A stretch of 64,000 nt of DNA from Thermoproteota archaeon (GTDB lineage: Archaea; Korarchaeota; JAOZGF01; JAOZFZ01), in assembly GCA_027492035.1 (NCBI GenBank), contig JAOZFT010000004.1, positions 239,929 to 303,928 on the forward strand. Direction: 5' to 3'. The notes below the pieces were generated by a model, which did not search any database, was not told the DNA's origin, and saw nothing but the letters and a program-made list of their open reading frames with translations. The position numbers and the translations under genes are program-made. Below, in pieces: positions 18,226 to 26,247 of the stretch (the stretch's first letter is position 1; every line of letters begins with the position of its first letter).

Positions 18226-18744
18226 ATGGGTGAGGAGGAGAGGTTGCTCTACAAAGTAACAACTTTAAAGAAGCAAGTTAAACAATTGACCAAAATTAAA
18301 AAGAAGAAAAAGAAAATTTATCTTGTAATCGACGGGCCAAACATTCTTAGGAAGGATTTACCCACTTCCCTTTCCCTTATTAAGTCAGTCTTAGATGATT
18401 TAGGAGACTTAAGAGTCGGTGTAGTCATACTAAACAGAAATGCACCGGAAAAACTAATTGAAGCAGTTACCAACCATGGATTTAAGGCTGTTGTTTCCCC
18501 TGGCGACCCAATGGTAACCTTAACCATAACAGCCATGGAATTAATTCATGATTCTAAGGCAGATATTTTTGCGTTGGCTACTAGGAAAGCTGATTTCCTT
18601 CCATTGATTATTAAAGCTAAAGAAAAAGGGTTAGAAACTATAATAATAGGTGCTGAGCCTGGATTCAGTGTTGCACTTCAAAACGCAGCTGATTACTCAA
18701 TTAACTTAAGCAGAGTAGGGGAAAAAGGAAACGAAAACAGTTAA
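18226..18744 (+). CDS. NYN-domain (PIN-like) protein, TIGR00288 type
   Basis: The N-terminal about 30 residues are basic and likely helical. The NYN/PIN-like domain then begins with YLVIDGPNILRK (first catalytic Asp). It continues with ATRKADFLPLIIKAKEKGLETIIIGAEP, containing the second acidic site, and ends with ALQNAADYSINL. The NYN fold suggests a metal-dependent ribonuclease, possibly in RNA processing. It follows uppS at a gap of about 90 bases. Confidence 0.85.
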   Translation: MGEEERLLYKVTTLKKQVKQLTKIKKKKKKIYLVIDGPNILRKDLPTSLSLIKSVLDDLGDLRVGVVILNRNAPEKLIEAVTNHGFKAVVSPGDPMVTLTITAMELIHDSKADIFALATRKADFLPLIIKAKEKGLETIIIGAEPGFSVALQNAADYSINLSRVGEKGNENS

Positions 18745-18837
18745 ACCTTCTGTCGAAGATAATGGAAAGCAAAGAATGAATTTAAAAAGAAATAGAAACT
18801 TAAAAAAATATGTAGTGACATAGAGTAGTGGATTCTA

Positions 18838-20046
18838 ATGCAACCACCATCTGAAACTTCTTATCTGCGGGTGGGCTTAAAATATAACCCCTTCTTTTTC
18901 CTTTCAAGTGAAGCTATACAAACTTCTCTTCCAATAGAAATAGAGAAAATACATGTATCCTCCGACATAGACACCAAAATAGCCTCAGCACTAAGGGACT
19001 CCATAGTCAACAAAAAAAGGAAACTAATTTTCTTAACTGGGGTGTTTGGGTTAGGGAAAACAGAAAGGGCAAAACTCATCAAAAAAATACTTGAAGAGAA
19101 GGGGTTCATTGCAGTGTATATTAAAATAGATACTTCAAACCCGAAAACTCTTGTTCACGTGATACTAAGGGAACTAATAAATAAACACCAAGAAATTTAC
19201 AGCATCCCCTTCTTAGGAAAACTGAAAAAAAGCGAGTTGCATAATGAAATAAGTGTTAGTAACTTGGTTACGAACCCAGAAAAAACCTTGTTGAAAGTTA
19301 AAAAAATCATTAATGAACTTTCCCCTTTTGCTTTGATTTGTGACGAATTAGAAAATGTTTTCCATGCTCATGTAGATGAACAAAAATTTTTCTTTTCATT
19401 CCTTCTTTCTCTCTACAAAATGATGCCTACTAACTCTCTTCTGGTGGTTGCATGCATACCTGCTGCCTTAAACCTGTTAAAAAGCTTAAAAAATGACTTT
19501 TACCAAGAAATAAATGAAGTAATTCATTTAACTCCTTTAAAAGGGAATGAAAGCCTAAAACTGGTTGAAAAAAGGATTCAATTAGCTAGAGACAAGAATT
19601 TCAACATGGAAAATCCACTTTACCCCTTTACCCAAGAAGCAATTCTTTACGCAAACGAAGTAGCGAAAGGAAACGCTAGATACCTACTTAAAATATTAAG
19701 AACAGCCTTAGCCACACTAATAGCTGACCCTAATAAGGAAATCGTGGATAAAAAGTTTATAGAGAAAGTTGTTAAAAACCTTAGATATGAAAAAGCAATA
19801 AAGAAAGAAGCTAAAAAGAAAATTAAAGAAGAAGTAATACCACAGGAGTACCTAAATGAACTGAAAGTAATAATTAACGAATTTGAAGGAGGGCCTGTTA
19901 ACTATATCCAGTTAGCGAAAATAAATAAGATACCTGCTGTTTTACAGCTTAGGAAACTGAAAGAAATGGAAAAAAAGGGTTTAGTGATGGAAGAAGCCGG
20001 TAGATTCTACATAAAAGAAGAAATAAAAAGGAGAATACAGAAATAA
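18838..20046 (+). CDS. AAA+ ATPase with C-terminal winged helix (Orc/Cdc6-like architecture)
   Basis: This 402-residue protein has a Walker A motif GVFGLGKTE (about 67-75), Walker B LICDELEN, a sensor-type segment VVACIPAALN, and an AAA+ lid around GNARYLLKILRTAL. The last about 80 residues look like a winged helix (NYIQLAKINKIPAVLQLRKLKEM). The layout resembles Orc1/Cdc6, but the family-defining Orc motifs are not convincing, so a DNA-binding ATPase of uncertain role is the safer call. The downstream gene is tRNA-His on the opposite strand. Confidence 0.7.
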   Translation: MQPPSETSYLRVGLKYNPFFFLSSEAIQTSLPIEIEKIHVSSDIDTKIASALRDSIVNKKRKLIFLTGVFGLGKTERAKLIKKILEEKGFIAVYIKIDTSNPKTLVHVILRELINKHQEIYSIPFLGKLKKSELHNEISVSNLVTNPEKTLLKVKKIINELSPFALICDELENVFHAHVDEQKFFFSFLLSLYKMMPTNSLLVVACIPAALNLLKSLKNDFYQEINEVIHLTPLKGNESLKLVEKRIQLARDKNFNMENPLYPFTQEAILYANEVAKGNARYLLKILRTALATLIADPNKEIVDKKFIEKVVKNLRYEKAIKKEAKKKIKEEVIPQEYLNELKVIINEFEGGPVNYIQLAKINKIPAVLQLRKLKEMEKKGLVMEEAGRFYIKEEIKRRIQK

Positions 20047-20103
20047 ATATATCCCTAGAGTAAGCTATAGTTATCCCTTATCTGATTTCTTTTGTAAATT
20101 GAG

Positions 20104-20177
20104 GGCCGGAGGCGGGATTTGAACCCGCGTCGAGGGCTCCACAGGCCCCTAGGCTACCAGGCTGCCCCACCCCGGCC
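20104..20177 (-). tRNA. tRNA-His(GUG)
   Basis: The minus-strand cloverleaf has the extra G at position -1 facing C73, which is diagnostic for tRNA-His. The acceptor is GCCGGGG/CTCCGGC, the anticodon arm is GGGGC-CTGTGGA-GCCCT, and the T-arm is GCGGGTTCAAATCCCGC. There is no intron. Confidence 0.95.
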
Positions 20178-20523
20178 ACATGTTAAAGAAAGGCTTCAAC
20201 CTTATAGTGAAGTGTTGAATAATATTTTTTGTTTTAAATAGGTTTTTCAAAGGAAAGCTCAGAAGAGCACTTTTCCATATGGCTCTCTTTTTTTTAAAAA
20301 TTTTCTTCTTCATTTAAATGCTTTCACTTTTTACTGCTCTTTTTCATTTATTCTCAAGAATTAAAATTCTTGAGCCCTATGCTGGGAGAGTTATTCTGAA
20401 GTTGTTCGGATCTAAAACACTAAAACTCTCGTTATTTAATGCATCATACAGTATAACACTGCGATTAAAAAGGCAAATTTAATATACATGAATTTCGTCT
20501 GTTTTGAAAATTAATCATCACTA
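20178..20523. other. Gene-free stretch between tRNA-His and a permease remnant
   Basis: I see no supported gene here. The stretch is AT-rich, contains T-runs, and holds one near-perfect palindrome (20353-20374). With the remnant that follows, it looks like decaying DNA. Confidence 0.4.
20353..20374. repeat. Inverted repeat, 10 bp arms
   Basis: CTCAAGAATT and AATTCTTGAG are exact reverse complements separated by AA. This could be a hairpin terminator stem, a binding site or an old element end. No second copy was noticed in the window. Confidence 0.6.
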
Positions 20524-21149
20524 TTACGTTATATTCTGTAGAGTCTTTATAGGGATGAATACAAATAATTTATCAAATTCATAATAGTTTGATCTAAATA
20601 TTCCTTTTACTTTAAATTTAGCTTTTATGCCGTTTGGGAATAACAAATAGAAGGTATCACTAACCTTTAAATGCATTTCATTTGCTAGTCTATATCCCAA
20701 GATAGCTTCATATCCGTTATCATCTGAGAGATAGGTTCCAGAAACTATTATCTTTTTAATATCAGTTACACTAGACTCATTTTCTGGCGAAATTCCTATG
20801 GCTCTACAAAACATTGTACTTGGCAAATTATTTAAATAAATTAATGCATCTGTATTAACTCTAGTTGAAATTCCAACTATATTTCTTGAGATACTGAAAT
20901 TTTTTATTAATTTGTGAATAATTTCTTTGGAATTATCTATATAAGCAGTATCCTTAATAGGGAGTATTTTCATATGTGCAGTATACAAGTTAATTGTTTT
21001 ATTTGCTATATCTTCACTCCATCCTGTCATCAAAGCATCGGTAACGACATATGCAATAACACCAGTAGATATGGCAATAATTATTAAAGTAATTTTCCAT
21101 TTTTTTTAGCATATAACTCTTTTTTAGCTATAAAAAAAGCTGCTCTCAA
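20524..21149 (-). pseudogene. Truncated, frameshifted ABC-transporter permease (FtsX/MacB-like) remnant
   Basis: The minus strand begins LRAAFFIAKKELYAKK in one frame. After a run of eight A residues (21100-21107) it continues in another frame as KWKITLIIIAISTGVIAYVVTDALM and a MacB-type extracytoplasmic domain (GISPENESS, LGYRLANEMHLKVSDTFYLLFP, VKGIFRSNYYEFD). One extra or two fewer A residues would restore the frame. The frame then meets stacked stop codons at 20524, before the FtsX membrane domain that should follow. No partner ATPase gene is nearby. Both the frameshift and the missing C-terminal half argue for a decayed gene. Confidence 0.7.
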
Positions 21150-21584
21150 CATATATCATTCACAACTATTGTTTATCTATACATAACATATATAAATATT
21201 AATTTAAAAGAATAAAGCATAACGATTTTTGTTCCGAAAGTCTGTTCTATATGAGAATTCTCCCAAGCTGGGTTCTAATTAAGATGTAGAAGGTCATTAA
21301 GCATTAAAGCCGCCTGGAGATTAAGGAGAGGAAGAAGGAATTATTGAGGATGATTGCCCCAGAAATGATTAGGCAGATGATACAGAAGAAAGTTGAGAGG
21401 ATTCTTTCAATGTACCTGCCTAGAGATAAAGTTGTTGAAGCTGAGAAGATTGGGGTAGTATGAGATGCGAGTTCCAAAGTATTCAAGAGCTTATGGAATA
21501 TGTAGAGAAGGAGGCTTGGAGAAGAGCGAAGGCTATACTGGAAAAGAATGGTATAAAGGTACAAGCACCAAAATTGAACAGTGG
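21150..21584. other. Decaying intergenic region with short remnant frames
   Basis: No complete gene is supported. On the plus strand an open frame without a clear start (about 21308-21463) ends in KVVEAEKIGVV. It shares an ATGA overlap with a second frame (21460-21603) beginning MRCEFQSIQELMEYVEK, which runs into the antisense of tRNA-Leu. The overlapping pair looks like the remains of a two-gene unit, but I do not recognise either product. Confidence 0.35.
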
Positions 21585-21718
21585 TGCGGGGGGTGGGATT
21601 TGAACCCACGCAGAGCTTCTCACTAGGTATCTTGCACATGAAGTAAGACCTAAGCCTAGCGCCTTTGGCCGTAACCGTCAATGTTTGGTCTACTTTGACC
21701 AGGCTCGGCAACCCCCGC
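21585..21718 (-). tRNA. tRNA-Leu(UAG) with two introns
   Basis: The acceptor GCGGGGG/CCCCCGC, long variable arm and T-arm match the second leucine tRNA at 36002. Anticodon UAG lies in the CTAGG/CCTAG stem. A 20-base intron (21629-21648) occupies the canonical 37/38 position. About 30 extra bases sit in the D-loop (21664-21693) and are absent from tRNA-Leu(CAG). Removing both gives an 84-base tRNA. The bases after A73 read CCA, so the tail may be encoded here. Confidence 0.93.
21664..21693 (-). other. Non-canonical D-loop intron of tRNA-Leu(UAG)
   Basis: The 30-base insertion is flanked on both sides by AAAG, so its exact ends can slide by up to four bases. Exon bases TGGTC can pair with intron bases GGCCA, and GCC with GGC outside, giving a relaxed bulge-helix-bulge. 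The spliced D-arm then matches that of tRNA-Leu(CAG) almost exactly. Confidence 0.8.
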
Positions 21719-21727
21719 AGTTTATGA

Positions 21728-21802
21728 TGCCCCGGGCGGGATTTGAACCCGCGTCAATGGCTCGAAAGGCCATTATGCTTAACCGGGCTACACCACCGGG
21801 GC
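21728..21802 (-). tRNA. tRNA-Glu(UUC)
   Basis: The minus-strand cloverleaf has acceptor GCCCCGG/CCGGGGC, anticodon arm ATGGC-CTTTCGA-GCCAT with anticodon UUC, and T-arm GCGGGTTCAAATCCCGC. Discriminator A; no intron. It is nine bases from tRNA-Leu and six from tRNA-Asn, so the cluster is probably one transcript. Confidence 0.95.
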
Positions 21803-21808
21803 TTATGA

Positions 21809-21898
21809 CGCCGCCGGCAGGATTTGAACCTGCGACCATCTGGTGGCTGCACTTAATTTTTAACAGCCAGACGCTCCACCGGGCTGAGCTACGGCGGC
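21809..21898 (-). tRNA. tRNA-Asn(GUU) with anticodon-loop intron
   Basis: The acceptor GCCGCCG/CGGCGGC, D-arm GCTCAGCCCGGTGGAGC, anticodon GUU in stem TCTGG/CCAGA and T-arm GCAGGTTCAAATCCTGC are intact. A 16-base intron (21845-21860) sits at 37/38. The central helix CTGT/GCAG lies between bulges TAA and CCA, a canonical bulge-helix-bulge. Confidence 0.94.
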
Positions 21899-21977
21899 TG
21901 CCTTTTTAGAGTTGTTGATAACCTTTTTTAGTCCCTTTTTCTTTTTAAAATTTATTAGTTTGATAAGGTTTTCCCTC

Positions 21978-22523
21978 TCACACCTTTAAATTTTTTTCTT
22001 TTCTAGCTCTTTGTCTTCTTTCAAGAAACGAATAGACTGAATTGTGAGGTGCACCATTCAGTAATAGTTGTATAGCCCTTTTTGCATCTAGAACATTAAG
22101 GTAAGGACCTATTATAGAAACTGTTTTCCCGTACACGGAAATGAAGGTGGATGTATACTTTTCAATTTTTTCTCTTGCTTTGCCGTTTTTACCTATTATT
22201 CGGCCGCGTAATCTTACTAATGAATTTTTTGACCGTCCTGAGTATTCCTCTAAATCTATTATTTCGAGTGTGTTTTCTTCATCTAACAATTTCAGGGCTT
22301 TTTCCGGCGTGAATCCTCTAGCTATCGCTAATATCACATTTTTTGCTGTTAAAGTGTTCATAGCGTCGGCATTGTTTATAGGTGTTATTTTTACTTCTCC
22401 TGTTTGACTGTCTACCTCGATAATTGTTTTTGTTAATTTCTGTATCTTTGTTTTTGTTTCCCCCTTTTTACCAATTACTACTCCTATTCTTTGTTTAGGT
22501 ATGATAATTTCAACGGGGTTCAT
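21978..22523 (-). CDS. KH-domain RNA-binding protein, PNO1/Dim2-like
   Basis: This 181-residue protein has two KH-type domains: residues about 3-70 with RIGVVIGKKGETKTKIQKL, and about 95-165 with GRIIGKNGKAREKIEKYTSTFISVYGKTVSIIGPY. This is the archaeal PNO1/Dim2 layout; the eukaryotic protein acts in small-subunit rRNA maturation with the RIO kinases. The RIO1 gene immediately upstream overlaps it by 14 bases, a conserved archaeal arrangement that supports the assignment. Confidence 0.92.
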   Translation of the reverse strand: MNPVEIIIPKQRIGVVIGKKGETKTKIQKLTKTIIEVDSQTGEVKITPINNADAMNTLTAKNVILAIARGFTPEKALKLLDEENTLEIIDLEEYSGRSKNSLVRLRGRIIGKNGKAREKIEKYTSTFISVYGKTVSIIGPYLNVLDAKRAIQLLLNGAPHNSVYSFLERRQRARKEKNLKV

Positions 22524-23235
22524 TCCCCTTACCTTCTTTTAAAAGTTGCTTCAGGAAAGATAAAGGGTCACCAGTTGTGACTCCATTTTTTTTAAAGAAG
22601 AAAAATATTCTTTCAATGTCTCTCCTTAAAAAATCTAAGGCATAAGGATGCGAAGATAAAACAGCTTGTGAAACATCTATTATAAAAGGGATGTCCCAAA
22701 TCAAGATATTATATTCACTTAAGTCTCCATGGACAAGGTTTGCATTCTTATACATTTTTTCTATGTCCTTCTTTATAAGGGTGAAGATTTTATTTGCATC
22801 GTTGATCTCTATGTCTTTAAGTAAAGGTGCTGGAGTGCCTTTTTCTCCAATAAACTTCATTACAAGGATGTTTTTTTTGCAGATGATGGGTTTTGGGACA
22901 TTTACTCCTGCATCGTACATCCTTTTAAGGTTTTTGTATTCTTTAAGGGCCCATAAGTAAACGAGATGCTTCATGTCTTTCTTCATTCTTTTAAACCTTA
23001 GATCTCCTTCAATATATACTCTTCTCTCTTTAAAGTTACTGGTTAATGTTTTATAAACTTTGATAGCAACTTCCTTTGCACTCTTTCTCCCATGAAGCAG
23101 CACAGCCTCTTTACCTGAATTAATAATTCCCCCTACTTCAGTTATAAATTTCTTTCGGATTAATGTGTAAAGTGTGAGTAAGGTTTCTTTATCGAAAATG
23201 CCTCCATAAATTTTCAAGTCCTCTTTTGTCTTCAT
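22510..23235 (-). CDS. rio1: RIO1-family serine protein kinase
   Basis: This 241-residue kinase has the flexible nucleotide loop SGKEAVLL, the lysine-bearing VAIKVYK, the catalytic loop LVHGDLSEYNIL and the metal-binding IDVSQAV, which identify RIO1. RIO kinases act in late maturation of the small ribosomal subunit. It is transcribed with the downstream KH protein gene and follows aIF1A. Confidence 0.93.
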   Translation of the reverse strand: MKTKEDLKIYGGIFDKETLLTLYTLIRKKFITEVGGIINSGKEAVLLHGRKSAKEVAIKVYKTLTSNFKERRVYIEGDLRFKRMKKDMKHLVYLWALKEYKNLKRMYDAGVNVPKPIICKKNILVMKFIGEKGTPAPLLKDIEINDANKIFTLIKKDIEKMYKNANLVHGDLSEYNILIWDIPFIIDVSQAVLSSHPYALDFLRRDIERIFFFFKKNGVTTGDPLSFLKQLLKEGKGNEPR

Positions 23236-23281
23236 CCTCCTTTTAGTTTTTCTTCTAAGCAGTTTATCTTCTGCATCCAGT

Positions 23282-23632
23282 TTAAAGCTCCTCCGTAACT
23301 CCCTTAATAAAGTCTAAATACCCCTTCCTTTTAAGCCATCCCACTTGTGAAGAAGTATATCTATGTACTATATCTCCTTTTTTTGGTTGAAACGGCCAAA
23401 GAGCTACTAAAACAATGTCCCCCTCTTTCATCCAGACCCTTTTCCTAATCCTGCCAGGTATCCTGCAGAATCTAGTGACTCCATCCGAGCAAAAAACCTT
23501 TAAGTGTCCAGCCCCTAGAAATTCAGTTATTATACCTAGCTTTTCTTCTTTTACAGGCAAAATTATTTTGCGCCCTATTTCTTCATCTGTTTCTCTTTGA
23601 ACTGTTTTCCTTTTTTTACCCATTCTGATCAA
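23282..23632 (-). CDS. Translation initiation factor aIF1A
   Basis: This 116-residue OB-fold protein shows the aIF1A core GHLKVFCSDGVTRFCRIPGRIRKRVW, a basic N-terminus, and the segment GDIVLVALWPFQPKKGDIVHRY. aIF1A binds the ribosomal A site during initiation. It lies in a run of translation genes with DUF424, aIF2-beta and RIO1. Confidence 0.96.
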   Translation of the reverse strand: MIRMGKKRKTVQRETDEEIGRKIILPVKEEKLGIITEFLGAGHLKVFCSDGVTRFCRIPGRIRKRVWMKEGDIVLVALWPFQPKKGDIVHRYTSSQVGWLKRKGYLDFIKGVTEEL

Positions 23633-23635
23633 CTG

Positions 23636-23944
23636 TTAAGGTTTCACTATTTGAACATGCAGAACTCCCCCTATGTTTTTTGAAAATTTTTTGTTTAACA
23701 CCCCTTTTTTGTCAAGTTCAGTTATTATTTTTGTCCCGAAGATGTTGATTATATCACTCTGGCCCATTAGATCAATTATTTCTTTCAGATTTTTTCTCCC
23801 TCCATCATAAAACTCTTTATTTATTTCTATTTTTAAACCATTTTGGTAAATTTTTTTGCCAAGAATTTCTAAGTCACAAATTGCTAGTATAGTTTTTCCA
23901 TTTTTAATATGTACCTTGGTACAGAAAACAAGGTTGCTGTTCAT
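23636..23944 (-). CDS. DUF424 protein
   Basis: This 102-residue protein fits archaeal DUF424: CDLEILGKKIYQNGLKIEINKEFYDG early, then DIINIFGTKIITELDKKG. The family commonly sits between aIF2-beta and aIF1A genes, as here, and is thought to be translation-linked, but its biochemical role is not established. The gap to aIF1A is only three bases. Confidence 0.9.
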   Translation of the reverse strand: MNSNLVFCTKVHIKNGKTILAICDLEILGKKIYQNGLKIEINKEFYDGGRKNLKEIIDLMGQSDIINIFGTKIITELDKKGVLNKKFSKNIGGVLHVQIVKP

Positions 23945-23958
23945 TTACAGCCCTTTTC

Positions 23959-24372
23959 CTATATCTTTTTGATAGGGGTTAAAGCTCCACATGCTTCACA
24001 TTTCAGGTAATGAATCCCTTTCTCTTTAATGATTCTTGTGTCTGGTCTTTCACAAACTGGACATATTACGTATAAGTTTATGTATTTCCTTAACTTTTTG
24101 TTAAGCCTTGAAAATTGGAACTTCCCATGAAGTAATATTACAGTACCTTTTTTTGTATATGAGGTCCCTAATTCTCTGCATAGGAAAAGCAAAATATGGT
24201 TTTCGTCTCTGTTCAAAACTCTCCTTACTTCGTTAAAGTTTTGAATCACTGTGCTTGATCCTTCAATGTAACCTCTTAGCACAGGGATTTGAAATCTTCC
24301 CCCTTTCTTAATTACTAAAGGTGTTTCACTTCTTGCCTTTTCGAGGAGAGAAATGTATTGATCGATTTCCAT
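23959..24372 (-). CDS. Translation initiation factor aIF2 beta subunit
   Basis: This 137-residue protein has the central domain with GRFQIPVLRGYIEGSSTVIQNF and GTSYTKKGTVILLHGKF. A C-terminal zinc ribbon CPVC...LKCEACGA follows. It is the beta subunit of the heterotrimeric aIF2 that delivers initiator tRNA. The length is normal. Confidence 0.95.
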   Translation of the reverse strand: MEIDQYISLLEKARSETPLVIKKGGRFQIPVLRGYIEGSSTVIQNFNEVRRVLNRDENHILLFLCRELGTSYTKKGTVILLHGKFQFSRLNKKLRKYINLYVICPVCERPDTRIIKEKGIHYLKCEACGALTPIKKI

Positions 24373-24458
24373 GTTTCCTCATCACTCACTACATTGGTTC
24401 TATCCTTCTATAAAAATTTTCTCCCGGATTTTCTTTTTTGTGGGCTTTATATACCACT

Positions 24459-24908
24459 TTATTTTCTATTTTCTTCTCCAATTTTTTCACTAAATTCCTT
24501 TAAATCCTTTTTCTTTGCTCTCTTTTTAAGCCTATGTATTATTTCTAATTTCCGTGTGATAAACCAGTTTGGGTCAGATACTTTTATGACTAACTCAGGC
24601 AATAAGAACCTTCCATTTCCAATTACCTTTATTAACCCTATCACATCCACCAGGTCTCCGAATCCTATCTCATGAATAGAGGGAACATAAGCTAAATTAA
24701 TCGAGAAACCACTACCATCTTCTATTCTCACTACTTCAGTTTCAATTCGTGAATTGTAAGCTATGTTTGTTACTACACCCATTACTCTGACCTTTAAAGC
24801 TTTAAAGCCGGTGCTGGTTGTTAAAACTGGATTTTTTACTCCAGAGACATATGAAAGCTTAGCTTCACATATTTCCTTAATTTTCATTTTGTAAGCTACT
24901 TCAAACAC
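24459..24908 (-). CDS. Single OB-fold nucleic-acid-binding protein (RPA-like)
   Basis: This 149-residue protein has one OB fold. Strands KALKVRVMGVVTNIAYN, TEVVRIEDGSGFSINLAYVP and GDLVDVIGLIKVIGNGRFLLPELVIK are characteristic of the archaeal RPA32-like/OB group. A charged helical tail follows. It may bind single-stranded DNA or RNA. The GTG start has GGAG at good spacing; ATG at 24887 is an alternative. The methylthiotransferase gene is upstream on the same strand. Confidence 0.8.
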   Translation of the reverse strand: MFEVAYKMKIKEICEAKLSYVSGVKNPVLTTSTGFKALKVRVMGVVTNIAYNSRIETEVVRIEDGSGFSINLAYVPSIHEIGFGDLVDVIGLIKVIGNGRFLLPELVIKVSDPNWFITRKLEIIHRLKKRAKKKDLKEFSEKIGEENRK

Positions 24909-24937
24909 TTCTCTCCTGCCTTTTCACTACTTTTAAA

Positions 24938-26230
24938 CTATTCTCTGTTTTCCACTACCACACGACCCTTCAAAAAATTTACTAAAGCTTGCTCGACAAA
25001 TGCAACATAAAATTCCCCCGCTTCAATATCACCTTTCAAATGAATAGACTTATAGTTGAATAAACGGCCCTTGACCATTTTATCTTTCTTTTCAGTAATT
25101 AAAACTTCGTGGTTACTGTTCACTAGTTTCATGTTTCTTTCAAGTGAAATGCTTTCAGTTACTTTTCGCAATTTTTTAATCCTAGGTTTAAGTTTATGTG
25201 GTGGAATAAGAGGCAATGTTGAAGCCTTGGTTCCAGGTCTTGGGAAAAATTTTGAAATATTTACTTTGTCAGGCTTTATCTCTTTTAAGGCTTGTAGTGT
25301 TTTGTTGAAATCTTCCTCTGTTTCAGTGGGATAACCTACTATAACATCTGTAACAATGGTTAAGAGGGGGAATTTACTGCGTAAAGTTTTTAGGGTAGAT
25401 ATTACTTCCTCTATTTTATAGGGACGGTTCATGTCTTCCAAAACCTTGTTTGAGCCGCTTTGAATAGGTACATGAAGGAAAAGATACATTTTTTGGCTAC
25501 TGTATACCTTAATTAATTCATGTAAATATTTTCTTGCGAAGTAGGGGTTCATCATGCCTAGTCTGATCTTGAACTTGTAAGGCAGTGCAATTATCCTTTT
25601 CAGTAAGTCAATAATGGTGGTTTTTAAATCTAAACCGTAAGCGCCTGTGTCAAGTGATGAAAGATATATCTCTTTTACTTCAGCTTTCAAACTGTTACTT
25701 ACTTTGGAAAGAATGTCCTTTGCTTCGTAAGAGTAGAATGTCTCGTATATTTTCTTTTCGGCACAGTACGTGCAATTGAAGGGGCAGCCTTCTGATATTT
25801 GAATGATTTCTCTGAACTTGTTTATTCTTTCTTTAGGTAAATGTAGCTTAGGTACCGGCTTGTTTGGAAAATAAAGAATCCCTCTCTCTCCATTTAACAC
25901 TTTTCGGCTTATTTCAACGATTTTATTTATTGCATAAGGCCCTAAAATAGCACCATAATTTGGTATGGCTTTTATTATGGCTGATAAATGCAGCTTTGTT
26001 AGACAACCTGCAACAATGACTGGTTTATTGATTTTTGAGAGTTTCTTTAACTTAAAAAGGATTTTATCCTCCGTAGGTTTCTTTACCCCGCATGTATTAA
26101 TTATTATTAGGTCAGATTCTTCTTTTCTGGACTGTACGAATCCTGCATTTCTCAACTGGCCAGTTATTATCTCTGTATTGCTTTGGTTTAATGCACAACC
26201 GTAAGTCTTAATCCAAAATTTCTTCTTCAT
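24938..26230 (-). CDS. tRNA t6A37 methylthiotransferase (CDKAL1/MtaB-type radical SAM)
   Basis: Starting at ATG 26230 (with GGAAAG upstream), the protein has about 430 residues. The N-terminal MTTase domain begins KTYGCALNQSNTE. The radical SAM cysteines lie in EGCPFNCTYCAEKK, and a TRAM domain closes the C-terminus. Archaeal members convert t6A to ms2t6A at tRNA position 37. The start lies inside the 3-prime end of gcvPB, so the two share a transcript. Confidence 0.92.
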   Translation of the reverse strand: MKKKFWIKTYGCALNQSNTEIITGQLRNAGFVQSRKEESDLIIINTCGVKKPTEDKILFKLKKLSKINKPVIVAGCLTKLHLSAIIKAIPNYGAILGPYAINKIVEISRKVLNGERGILYFPNKPVPKLHLPKERINKFREIIQISEGCPFNCTYCAEKKIYETFYSYEAKDILSKVSNSLKAEVKEIYLSSLDTGAYGLDLKTTIIDLLKRIIALPYKFKIRLGMMNPYFARKYLHELIKVYSSQKMYLFLHVPIQSGSNKVLEDMNRPYKIEEVISTLKTLRSKFPLLTIVTDVIVGYPTETEEDFNKTLQALKEIKPDKVNISKFFPRPGTKASTLPLIPPHKLKPRIKKLRKVTESISLERNMKLVNSNHEVLITEKKDKMVKGRLFNYKSIHLKGDIEAGEFYVAFVEQALVNFLKGRVVVENRE

Positions 26231-26247
26231 TGTATTCTTTCCAAAAT

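Noticed and set aside
18838..20046. Replication initiator Orc1/Cdc6 with an adjacent origin
   Set aside because: The AAA+ and winged-helix layout is similar, but Orc-specific motifs are not convincing and no repeated origin-box sequences were seen nearby.
21685..21909. Plus-strand frame with two GFEP motifs
   Set aside because: It is the complement of tRNA-Leu, tRNA-Glu and tRNA-Asn T-arms, not a protein gene.
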